Shown piece after piece: positions 35,516-42,886 of a stretch of 64,000 nucleotides of DNA (its first letter is position 1; the number at the start of each line of letters is the position of its first letter). The notes beneath the pieces were generated by a model. That model had not been told where the DNA came from, did no database searches, and worked only from the letters and a program-made list of their open reading frames with translations. Location: NCBI GenBank assembly GCA_036521875.1, contig DATDGX010000019.1:1-64000 (forward strand). Reading direction: 5' to 3'. This DNA comes from DATDGX01 sp036521875. Its GTDB lineage: Bacteria > Desulfobacterota > Binatia > Binatales > Binataceae. Both the position numbers and the translations under genes were made by a program.

Positions 35516-37393
35516 CTAGATCTCGTAAGTGAGCGTGAACTCGAGCAGGTTGGACCTCGACTGACGGCTAAACAGGAACGGGTCGGTATAACGGCCGCTG
35601 CGGCCCAGGAACCAGATTGAGTTGACACCGAATAGAACGTTACGCGAGTAGCGGTACACGTTCGACGAGCTGATCGCCCCGGTGTTGTCGTCGATGTCGT
35701 CCTCGACCACGTTGGTCGAGGTCAGCTGACCGTTCATCAGCCAGTTCGTGATCGCGAGGAATGCGAAGTTCGACGTCTCGCGCAACTTGCCTGCTGCGAG
35801 GCCAGGAACCGCCTCGCCTTGCGCTCCGGGCGGGCGATCGGGATACCAGGTGTTGGTGTACTGGGCAGTGATAAACGTGTGCTGCTTCGACAGCCATGGA
35901 ATGTAGGTCGGACGGTCGCCCGCCACGATGAATCTCAACCGTTCGGTGTCCGTCGCGCCCGAGACCCTGTGCGGATCTGAAACCGCTCCGAATTTCGGCT
36001 CATACAGAACGTCGTAGCGGTACACTATGTCGGTCAAGTCCTTGTCGTAGTAGGTGCCCGTCAAGCCGAAGAAGTTGTTGCGCCGATAGTCGGTGTCGGA
36101 AAGGAGGACGATCGTGCCCGCCTTGAGCACTCCCGGACGCGGAAAGCCGAACACGTACGCGCCTGTAACAATGGCCTGCCCGGGCGCGACTTTTATGACC
36201 GAGGACTTAGGAAAGCCTTTGGCGAAATGCCCTAGCGCATTGATAAAAGTCTGAGGACCGGCCCACGAAGCCGCGTCGGAGCGATCGTCGCGAGCCTCGA
36301 ACAGATAGATGAAGCTGGTCTGGAGTCCGTTTCCGATCGGGATCAAGGTGGAGTAGCGGGCGCCAAATTCGCTGTTCTGGAGCGACTTGCTGGGCCGCGG
36401 AGTGAGCCCGATAATGGCGAGGTCAGTGAATCCCAAACCCGGGATGGCCAGCATGTTCTTCGCGCCGAAGTTGGGGACAGTCTGCAGCCGGAACGGCTGA
36501 CCATTCTGGTTGTATGCTTGGTGGCCTGGCACCGAAATGGGCGCTGGAACCGACCACGGGTTGCGAGGGTCGATCATGACGTTGATGCCGTTGCCCTGGT
36601 AGTCTCCCGGAATCCAGAAAGCTTCTACTTCGTTGTTCGCCGTCTTCAGGAAGTCCGGAAGGATGTAGTTCAGCTTCACCATCTGGAGGTTCTTGCGCAC
36701 GTCTTCCGGAGACTCCGCGCCGTAGACCCCGTGGAAAGTCGCATCGACGGTGTTGGTGACCTCGGTGCCGGACAACGCGTCCGCTTCTGACCAGATTACC
36801 TGCTGCTTGCCGATGCGCGCCGAGAAATTGTCGGTGAAGTTGAGCTGCGCGTAATACTCATGCAGGTCGTCTTTGAAGTACTGCTGCTGCAATTCGCGAT
36901 GGTTGTAGTTGGGAAAGTCGCGGTTGGTTTCCGCAAGACCTTTGTTCTTCAGCGTGCCGACCGCGTCGTACCATGGACGATAGAACGCGAACGCGTCGGC
37001 GTCTTTGAGGAAGATGGTGTCGAGCCGTCCCAGCAGCTTGTAGTTTTTTACAATATGGTAGTCGGGCCGGATGTCGGCGAGCTGCCGCATCTCGTCCAGA
37101 TCCCAATGGTTGAAGTCGAAACTGCCACCGGTTTCCGTGGAGGCTCTGCCCGGAATCGCCGTCGGCAGGGGGCCGGTGTGCGACACTCTGGTCAGCGTTC
37201 CGTTGTTGGTGGAGCTCCCCTCGCCCCATCGCCCTTCCTCGCGGGTCTCGAGGAATCCGAACACCGAGAAGTCGCCCTGCGTGATCGTTGCTCTCGCGGC
37301 TGAGGACCACAGCATCGCGAATGTGGCCGCTGCAACCACCATCAGAGCCCGCCACCGCGTACCGAATCCCACTCCCAATTTCCCGTTCAGCAT
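35516..37393 (-). CDS. DUF1302 outer-membrane protein
   Basis: About 625 residues from ATG 37393, favoured by GGGGG 5-6 nt upstream. A signal peptide (RWRALMVVAAATFAMLWSSAARA) is followed by ITQGDFSVFGFLETREEGRW and the DUF1302 block FSARIGKQQVIWSEADALSGTEVTNTVDATFHGVYG. The rest is rich in alternating aromatic strands and ends with an aromatic beta strand (LLEFTLTYEI), consistent with an outer-membrane barrel. DUF1302 proteins often occur with DUF1329 genes and are linked to lipid or steroid handling in some bacteria; here no DUF1329 gene was seen, so the role is unknown. Confidence 0.8.
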   Translation of the reverse strand: MLNGKLGVGFGTRWRALMVVAAATFAMLWSSAARATITQGDFSVFGFLETREEGRWGEGSSTNNGTLTRVSHTGPLPTAIPGRASTETGGSFDFNHWDLDEMRQLADIRPDYHIVKNYKLLGRLDTIFLKDADAFAFYRPWYDAVGTLKNKGLAETNRDFPNYNHRELQQQYFKDDLHEYYAQLNFTDNFSARIGKQQVIWSEADALSGTEVTNTVDATFHGVYGAESPEDVRKNLQMVKLNYILPDFLKTANNEVEAFWIPGDYQGNGINVMIDPRNPWSVPAPISVPGHQAYNQNGQPFRLQTVPNFGAKNMLAIPGLGFTDLAIIGLTPRPSKSLQNSEFGARYSTLIPIGNGLQTSFIYLFEARDDRSDAASWAGPQTFINALGHFAKGFPKSSVIKVAPGQAIVTGAYVFGFPRPGVLKAGTIVLLSDTDYRRNNFFGLTGTYYDKDLTDIVYRYDVLYEPKFGAVSDPHRVSGATDTERLRFIVAGDRPTYIPWLSKQHTFITAQYTNTWYPDRPPGAQGEAVPGLAAGKLRETSNFAFLAITNWLMNGQLTSTNVVEDDIDDNTGAISSSNVYRYSRNVLFGVNSIWFLGRSGRYTDPFLFSRQSRSNLLEFTLTYEI

Positions 37394-37596
37394 AAACACC
37401 CCCAAGCCAGTTGGAGCCTCGTGGTTAGTTAAGCGCTTATGTCTAACCAGCTGTCCTGTCCCAAAACCCCGCGAAAACCGGCGCGTACACCGGTAGCCCG
37501 TCAGGAAACTACGAACGGGCGTTAGCTACCATTGAGCGGCAGCCCTTGTCAAGCGGGTCCCTCCGGCACGTCACCGGGTCGTAATTACACGGCAAT

Positions 37597-37640
37597 CAAA
37601 ACTCATCATACAAAACTCGTCATATGCAAAACTCATCGTG
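37597..37640. repeat. Direct repeat of CAAAACTC(A/G)TC
   Basis: Three consecutive copies: 37597-37610, 37611-37626 and 37627-37640, each starting CAAAACTC. The copies differ by 1-2 bases. They lie upstream of both divergent genes. Confidence 0.6.
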
Positions 37641-37790
37641 GCCGAGATTCCGCGCTATCACGAGGCGCCACGCAAATGGCCGCGAGGCGGCTTTTCCAGC
37701 CGCCTCGGAATCTCGCACTTGAATTTGATATCCGATCAGTGTAGGTAAGGCGACCGATACCTGCGTCTGGGGACGCTTGTAGAATTCTTT

Positions 37791-37806
37791 GGAAAAGATC
37801 TTTTCC
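37791..37806. promoter_or_regulatory. 16-bp perfect palindrome, candidate operator
   Basis: GGAAAAGATCTTTTCC is perfectly self-complementary, and after one mismatch two flanking pairs (TT/AA) extend the symmetry. It sits 95 bp upstream of the secreted-protein gene at 37901, a usual place for a dimeric regulator. Confidence 0.35.
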
Positions 37807-37900
37807 GAAGGCGGAGGAACAAGTCGTAACGCAAGAACGGACGAGTCTCGAAGGTAGTGTCATCAGGCGGACACTGAATCGACTCAGCGGGGGTTAGGCT

Positions 37901-39364
37901 ATGACTCAGAGAGGGATGCATACAATGATTGAGGGGAAAGGCAGGTTTTCCCTGGCGCTCAGAGCCGCGTCAGGAATTCTTGGCTCCGCGCGCACAATGG
38001 TGATCGCGGTCGTCGCAATTGCGTTTTCCTTGACGATGGTCACCAAAGCTCAAGCGGTCCATCATCGACCCCCGACTCCGGCGGGACCTGGTGGCTCGAG
38101 TGGAGTGCCGTTGCCCAATCCTGAACCGCTCGAAGATGCGATCCTGGTGGATAACTACGGGGATTTGTTCGGCGGCTCGTGGTTGGTCTGGCCGGCCGGC
38201 CAGAAGGGCGGCAATTTTAAGCCAACGCAGAACGTGGCCGGATCGAAGACCACCTTGATCGGCCCGACCGGCATAGCCTCGGGTCCGGCATTGCTCGGTT
38301 TCCCGGTTTACGTCGATGTCGTTGCGGCTAACGGGGTCTTTCAATTCGCGGTTGTATCGAATCAGAATACCGGTCCAGAGGGCGCCGTTATCGGGCCGCT
38401 CACCGGAATCGATGCGCCTTTCGGCATTACTTTCGGAAGCACCGGCCCGGGGCCATTCGAGGAAAGTACAATAAGTGACGGAATGTGGGTTACCAACGGA
38501 GCGGTTCAGGTATTCAAGACTCCTCCATTTGGAGCACCCTGCTCAGTCGGCACGATAACAGTATTCAATCCTTTCAACCCTAATCCAGACCAGGTGCCGC
38601 AGAACAATCATGCGGTCCTGCAGGCGAACGGGGCTCCGATTAACTCCACGATCGGCGGTTGCAATACGGGACTGCTCCTCCCGGTCGGAATAGCGGTCCA
38701 CTCGGAAGCGGTCGCCTTAAATACAGCGACGAAATCCAAGCCTGCGGTATCATTGCCGCCGGAAGGTGCCGTGTACGTCGTGAATTATGCACTAGCTCCG
38801 ACCCCGGCGCATGGTAAAACGCCGGCCTCGCCTGGACTCAACGGGTACTTGTTGGTTTTCGAACCGGGGGAGACTGGTTATGGCAACGTGACGCCAGTAG
38901 GAGCGTTTGGCGCGCCAGGACAGACGGGTACCCAGAACATACTGATCAAGCCGGAGTATATCGCATTGCAAGAAGGAGTTTCGTTGCTTGCGGCTTCCAG
39001 TAAATCAAACGCCGCGGTAGCTCCTGAAGACGACATCCTCGCGGTGACCGACATCGGCGACGATAGCATCAAGTTCTTCTCAGCTGCTCAGGTGGGGCCT
39101 GAGGTCGTATTGACTTTCCTCGGCTCCATCGTCGGCCCTCAGACCAGACTGCACACCCCGATGGGTATCGCCGCCGGTTTCGGGGGCGACGATTACTATG
39201 TGGCGAACCAATCGACCGCGGCGGTCACGTTTTACGACCTGGACTCCCCTGTTGGGACGGGCACCAATTTCCCGCCCTCCGCGATCATCCAGGGCGACGT
39301 GACCAGTCTGAACTTGCCGACCGGCGTCGCGATTGACGTCCCGCTCGAGCCGGCCGTGCTATAG
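37901..39364 (+). CDS. Secreted beta-propeller-like (NHL/YVTN-type) protein
   Basis: 487 residues. GGGGG lies about 8 nt ahead of the ATG at 37901. The signal segment is unusually far in (VIAVVAIAFSLTMVTKAQA, about residues 37-55), so an ATG at residue 6 or 9 (MIEGK) could be the real start. The mature part has recurring glycine-rich repeats ending in short hydrophobic strands (LVDNYGDLFGG, GPTGIASGP, PFGITFGS, VGIAVHSEA, MGIAAGFGG, PTGVAIDVP) as in NHL or beta-propeller sensor proteins. Neither a catalytic residue set nor a partner was identified. It ends 44 bp before a strong terminator and is less GC-rich than its neighbours. Confidence 0.6.
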   Translation: MTQRGMHTMIEGKGRFSLALRAASGILGSARTMVIAVVAIAFSLTMVTKAQAVHHRPPTPAGPGGSSGVPLPNPEPLEDAILVDNYGDLFGGSWLVWPAGQKGGNFKPTQNVAGSKTTLIGPTGIASGPALLGFPVYVDVVAANGVFQFAVVSNQNTGPEGAVIGPLTGIDAPFGITFGSTGPGPFEESTISDGMWVTNGAVQVFKTPPFGAPCSVGTITVFNPFNPNPDQVPQNNHAVLQANGAPINSTIGGCNTGLLLPVGIAVHSEAVALNTATKSKPAVSLPPEGAVYVVNYALAPTPAHGKTPASPGLNGYLLVFEPGETGYGNVTPVGAFGAPGQTGTQNILIKPEYIALQEGVSLLAASSKSNAAVAPEDDILAVTDIGDDSIKFFSAAQVGPEVVLTFLGSIVGPQTRLHTPMGIAAGFGGDDYYVANQSTAAVTFYDLDSPVGTGTNFPPSAIIQGDVTSLNLPTGVAIDVPLEPAVL

Positions 39365-39407
39365 AGCTGGCTACCTGGCAAGCGGCATCACCGCTGAATT
39401 GCATAAA

Positions 39408-39444
39408 CCCCGAATCCGGACGGCCGGATTCGGGGTTTTCTTTT
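39408..39444 (+). terminator. Strong Rho-independent terminator
   Basis: A perfect 12-bp stem (CCCCGAATCCGG with CCGGATTCGGGG, tetraloop ACGG) is flanked by AAA on the left and TTTTCTTTT on the right, so it can act on either strand. It follows the 37901-39364 gene by 44 bp. Confidence 0.9.
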
Positions 39445-39570
39445 GCTCCTCTCGAACCGATCGCTGGATCTTGTCGATTGGAATAATCTCCGATGGCACA
39501 ATCCGGCATGCCCGCGACGGTCGGGCCTGAAGTAGTATTACTACCAAGAACCGCCTTACGGAGAACTTTG

Positions 39571-40260
39571 ATGTCCGCGGCGCTCGCGAGTATCGCCCCC
39601 AATTTGTGGACCGCCGAACGGCCGTTCAAGCTGCCACTCATGCTCGGCGACATTGGTACCCGGATGACGATCGTGAAGCTCGCCGACGGCGGCCTGTTCC
39701 TCCACTCTCCGGTGCCGCTCGACGCCGAGACCCATGCAGCGCTCGACGATTTCGGCCCGGTGCGAGCGATCGTGGCGCCCTCAAAAGCGCATCACCTGTT
39801 CGTTGGCGACTACGTCAAAGAGTATCCGGGCGCAAAGCTCTACGGCGCGCCGGAACTCCCTGAGAAGCGCAAAGATCTGAAGTTCGACTCGACCCTGAGC
39901 GACACGGCGCCGCCGGAGTGGCAGGGCCAGCTCGAGCAACATCTGTTTCGCGGCGCGCCGTTTCTGAACGAGGTGGTTTTCTTCCACGCGCCCACGCGCA
40001 CCATCATTTTCACCGACCTGGTATTCAACGTGGCTGTGCGTGATGCGTCGCGGGCGCGCGTGTTCAATTGGCTGACCGGCGCCGCCGGACATTTCGGTCC
40101 GCATCGTCTGATAAGGCGTGCCATTTCAAATCACCAAGCCGCGCGCGAATCGGTCGAAAAAATCCTGCAATGGAATTTCGAGCGCGTCATCGTCACCCAC
40201 GGCGACGTGCTCGAGACGGGCGGCCGCGAGCGCGTGCGCGCCGCCTTCTCCTATTTGTAA
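39571..40260 (+). CDS. DUF4336 protein (metallo-beta-lactamase-like)
   Basis: About 229 residues from ATG 39571, selected because GGAG lies 7 nt upstream. Motifs match DUF4336: ASIAPNLWTAERPFKLPLMLG, TRMTIVKLADGGLFLHSPVPL, VAPSKAHHLFVGDYVKEYP, GAPELPEKRKDLKFD, and EVVFFHAPTRTIIFTDLVFNV. This family has a metallo-beta-lactamase-related fold but lacks most canonical zinc histidines, so catalytic function is unclear. It lies ahead of a small secreted protein gene and a second MBL-type gene in the same direction. Confidence 0.8.
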   Translation: MSAALASIAPNLWTAERPFKLPLMLGDIGTRMTIVKLADGGLFLHSPVPLDAETHAALDDFGPVRAIVAPSKAHHLFVGDYVKEYPGAKLYGAPELPEKRKDLKFDSTLSDTAPPEWQGQLEQHLFRGAPFLNEVVFFHAPTRTIIFTDLVFNVAVRDASRARVFNWLTGAAGHFGPHRLIRRAISNHQAARESVEKILQWNFERVIVTHGDVLETGGRERVRAAFSYL

Positions 40261-40327
40261 GCGCGCGCTGGATCGAACTTCGCGCCGCCGCCTTTTGTTC
40301 GGCGCGGCCCTCTGTTAAACGGCAAGC

Positions 40328-40621
40328 ATGAAGTCACGCCACCTCGCCGCACTCGCGCTTGCCGGTTGGTATCTGATGCTGCCGCACATCAGCCGCGACT
40401 TCCCGAAGGGAAATGTCGACGCTCCCCTCAGCGAATGGGCCAGACGCCCGGTGACCTACCGCGACAAAGATGAATGCGAGCACGTACTCGACAAGCAGCG
40501 CAGATTGACCAACGGGCGCAACCGGCAGACCGCGCTGAACTATTACTCGAATGCGCAGTGCGTCTCCGCCGACGATCCGCGCCTCAACAAAAAGCCCGCG
40601 ACTCCGAAACCGAACTTGTGA
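40328..40621 (+). CDS. Small secreted or anchored hypothetical protein
   Basis: 97 residues beginning MKSRHLAALALAGWYLMLP, a signal-like or membrane segment, then a soluble region with KGNVDAPLSEWARRP and two cysteines (CEHVL and AQCVSA), which might form a disulfide in the periplasm. No known family was recognised. It lies 67 bp after the DUF4336 gene and 13 bp before the next gene and may be cotranscribed with both. Confidence 0.6.
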   Translation: MKSRHLAALALAGWYLMLPHISRDFPKGNVDAPLSEWARRPVTYRDKDECEHVLDKQRRLTNGRNRQTALNYYSNAQCVSADDPRLNKKPATPKPNL

Positions 40622-40634
40622 GAAGATAATCGCG

Positions 40635-41375
40635 ATGGAAACCCGGGTCGACGAGATCGCTGACCGGATTTATCGGTTGTCTACCTTTGTGCCTGGAACC
40701 GCCGGGCCGGCCGGCCTCACCTTCAACCAGTTTCTCATCGATGCCGACGAACCGCTGCTCTTCCACTGCGGTCAACGATCGTTGTTTCCGTCGGTGTCGT
40801 CCGCAGCCGCGCGCATTCTGGCCATAGACAGGTTGCGTTGGATCACCTTCAGCCATGTCGAGTCCGACGAATGTGGTTCGATGAACGAATGGCTGGCCGC
40901 GGCGCCGCACGCGACCGCCGCACACGGCGCTATCGGCTGCAACATCTGGCTCAACGACACGGCCATCCGGGCGCCGCGCGCGCTCGCCGACGGTGAAGTG
41001 CTCGATCTCGGCGGAAAGAAAGTCCGCCGCATCAATACGCCGCACCTTCCGCATTGCTGGGACGCCGGACTGATCTATGAAGAGGTGACCGGCACGCTTT
41101 TCTGCAGCGATCTTTTCACCCACGCGGGCAACGGCCCGGCACTGACCGACGGCGACATCGTGGAGCCCTCGATCACGCTCGAGCGCAGGCTCGGGTTTAC
41201 CAGCCTCACTCCGAACACCGCGCCGATTATCCGCAAGCTCGCCGGATTGGCGCCGCGCAAGCTGGCCGTGATGCATGGCTCGTCGTTCTCGGGTGACGTG
41301 AGCTCGGCGCTCGAATCACTGGCGAGCCACTACGACGCGCAACTCCGAAAAGGAACCATCGACGCGAGCGGTTAG
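40635..41375 (+). CDS. MBL-fold di-iron protein (ODP/FprA-like oxygen-binding domain)
   Basis: 246 residues from ATG 40635 (METRVDEIADRIYRLSTF), preceded by AGAAG. The iron-ligand pattern of oxygen-binding di-iron proteins is visible: H-x-E-x-D in SHVESDECGSMNEW, then NTPHLPHCWDAG, a bridging aspartate in FCSDLFTH, and a final histidine in AVMHGSSF. The flavodoxin domain of full-length flavodiiron (FprA) proteins is missing, so this is a stand-alone ODP-type protein, possibly an O2 or NO sensor or reductase. It ends one base before the cytochrome gene on the other strand. Confidence 0.78.
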   Translation: METRVDEIADRIYRLSTFVPGTAGPAGLTFNQFLIDADEPLLFHCGQRSLFPSVSSAAARILAIDRLRWITFSHVESDECGSMNEWLAAAPHATAAHGAIGCNIWLNDTAIRAPRALADGEVLDLGGKKVRRINTPHLPHCWDAGLIYEEVTGTLFCSDLFTHAGNGPALTDGDIVEPSITLERRLGFTSLTPNTAPIIRKLAGLAPRKLAVMHGSSFSGDVSSALESLASHYDAQLRKGTIDASG

Positions 41376-41726
41376 TTAGTCGGCTGGCTTTTTTTCCCGG
41401 TCGAGGAATGCCGCGAGATTGTCGATCTGTCCCGCCAGTTGCGGCAGCGCACGCATCGCATGCGTGGTGCGCTTGGGATGGTAGCCGGGCGGATAACTGA
41501 GATGCAGCACGCGATCCTCGATTAGCTCGCGCGAGGAACCGGCGATCGCGGGCCCCTGGCTCCCATCGAGACTGGGATTCGGATTGTGGCAGACCACGCA
41601 GTTGGTCATATACACGATGCGCCCCTGCTGCGCCGGCGTCAGCGGTTGCGACTTGCCGCACGCGGCCGCAGCGACCGCCAGCGCAAGCATCGAAATCGAC
41701 GCGCAAATCGTTCGTGCCGATCTCAA
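41376..41726 (-). CDS. Monoheme cytochrome c lipoprotein
   Basis: About 116 residues. TTG 41726 is preferred because GAGGAGG precedes it; an ATG twelve codons upstream lacks such a site. A signal segment (SISMLALAVAAAAC) ends in a lipobox-like AAAAC, so it is probably lipidated. CVVCH is a single c-type heme motif. Downstream, HLSYPPGYHPKRTTHAMRALPQL may hold the distal methionine. It is convergent with the ODP gene, sharing a boundary base, so the two end back to back. Partner unknown. Confidence 0.75.
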   Translation of the reverse strand: MRSARTICASISMLALAVAAAACGKSQPLTPAQQGRIVYMTNCVVCHNPNPSLDGSQGPAIAGSSRELIEDRVLHLSYPPGYHPKRTTHAMRALPQLAGQIDNLAAFLDREKKPAD

Positions 41727-41881
41727 CTCATCCTCCTCGTCAGCCAAGCCGCTTGGGATCATCAGACCGAAGGTCTAACCGCGCGTAGCGGCCGCGCCGC
41801 CACTTGCACCAGCATCGGGAGCTCCATGGCCGGCGACTGCGGAGCCGGCTCCGCCCCCCGGGTCCCGGTGCTGGCAGCTGG

Positions 41882-42505
41882 TCAGAGATCGCGTCGCCCG
41901 GCGAGCGCGCTGGTGAGCGTCGCCGAGTCGCTGTACTCGAGGTCGCCTCCCGCCGGGAGTCCGCGCGCAAGGCGCGTGGTTTTGATCCCGAACGGCTTGA
42001 GCGTGCGCGCGATATAGAGCGCGGTCGCCTCGCCCTCGACAGTTGCGTTGGTCGCGATTATAACCTCGCTCAGTTCGGCCGGCGGGCTCACGCGCGCGAC
42101 CAGTTCCTTGAGCTTCAAGTCATCGGGGCCCACTCCGTCCAGCGGCGCCAGCGCACCGTGCAGCACGTGGTAGACGCCGCCGAAACTTCGCGCGCGTTCG
42201 ATTGCCATCAGGTCCGCGGGCCCTTCCACGACGCAGATGACGCCGCGCTCGCGCGCCGGATCGACACACACCGCGCACCGCGGCGCGTCCGCGAGTCCGA
42301 AACAATCCGAGCACAGGCCGACGCGCTCCTTCATCTCGAGCAGCGATTCGGCGAGCGCGATCACTTCATCGCGCGGGCGGTTCAGGAGATTGAAGGCGAG
42401 CCGCGACGCGGTCTTCTCGCCGATTCCCGGAAGCCGCGAGAGTTCGCGCACCAGCCGCGTCATCGCGGGCGGCAAGCCGTCCTGGCGTTTCAGATTTTCC
42501 GCCAT
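41882..42505 (-). CDS. recR: Recombination mediator RecR
   Basis: 207 residues from ATG 42505 (MAENLKRQDGLPPAM). It has the N-terminal helix-hairpin-helix region LPGIGEKTASRLAF, the C4 zinc finger CSDCFGLADAPRCAVC, and the Toprim domain beginning VICVVEGPADLMAIER. RecR acts with RecF/RecO to load RecA at gaps. The order dnaX-ybaB-recR, seen here on the minus strand with gaps of 41 and 10 bp, is a classic conserved block. Confidence 0.96.
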   Translation of the reverse strand: MAENLKRQDGLPPAMTRLVRELSRLPGIGEKTASRLAFNLLNRPRDEVIALAESLLEMKERVGLCSDCFGLADAPRCAVCVDPARERGVICVVEGPADLMAIERARSFGGVYHVLHGALAPLDGVGPDDLKLKELVARVSPPAELSEVIIATNATVEGEATALYIARTLKPFGIKTTRLARGLPAGGDLEYSDSATLTSALAGRRDL

Positions 42506-42515
42506 CCAGAAGTCG

Positions 42516-42845
42516 TCAGTCGGTGCCGAAGCCGGGGAGCTTGAGGCCGGCGAGCGGCCCAAGCTTGCCCATCTCTTCCGCGACCATCGCCTGCGCGCGC
42601 CCGAGTCCCTCGTTCACGGCCACGACGATCAGATCCTCGAGCATCGGGCGATCGTTGGCAGCGAGGATCGCCGGATCGATTTCGATTCTGCGGATTCGCA
42701 TCGAGCCGTCAGCGACCACGCGCACCATCCCACCGCCCGCTTGCGCCTCGACGGTTCGCGCGGCAGCGGCTTCCTGCATGTCTTTGAGTTTTTCCTGAAG
42801 CGCCTGCGCCTGTTGCATCAGCGCCGCGAAATTCAACTCTGCCAC
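42516..42845 (-). CDS. YbaB/EbfC nucleoid-associated protein
   Basis: 109 residues, matching YbaB/EbfC: an N-terminal helix (MAELNFAALMQQAQALQEKLKDMQ), then TVEAQAGGGMVRVVADGS and the DLIVVAVNEGLGRAQAM helix. The family forms dimers that bind DNA. It lies 10 bp before recR and 41 bp after dnaX, the usual gene order. Confidence 0.93.
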   Translation of the reverse strand: MAELNFAALMQQAQALQEKLKDMQEAAAARTVEAQAGGGMVRVVADGSMRIRRIEIDPAILAANDRPMLEDLIVVAVNEGLGRAQAMVAEEMGKLGPLAGLKLPGFGTD

Positions 42846-42886
42846 GTTGTCTTACTCCTCGCCGCAGCCGAGTCCGCGGCGCATCG

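Larger units (their letters stand above)
37394..37900. promoter_or_regulatory. Divergent intergenic region with hairpins and a palindrome
   Basis: About 500 bp between divergently transcribed genes. Visible elements: a threefold direct repeat (37597-37640), a 10-bp stem hairpin (37683-37707, CGAGGCGGCT with AGCCGCCTCG, loop TTTCC), and a 16-bp perfect palindrome GGAAAAGATCTTTTCC (37791-37806). No gene was recognised. The palindrome lies about 95 bp before the plus-strand start and is a candidate operator. Confidence 0.5.
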
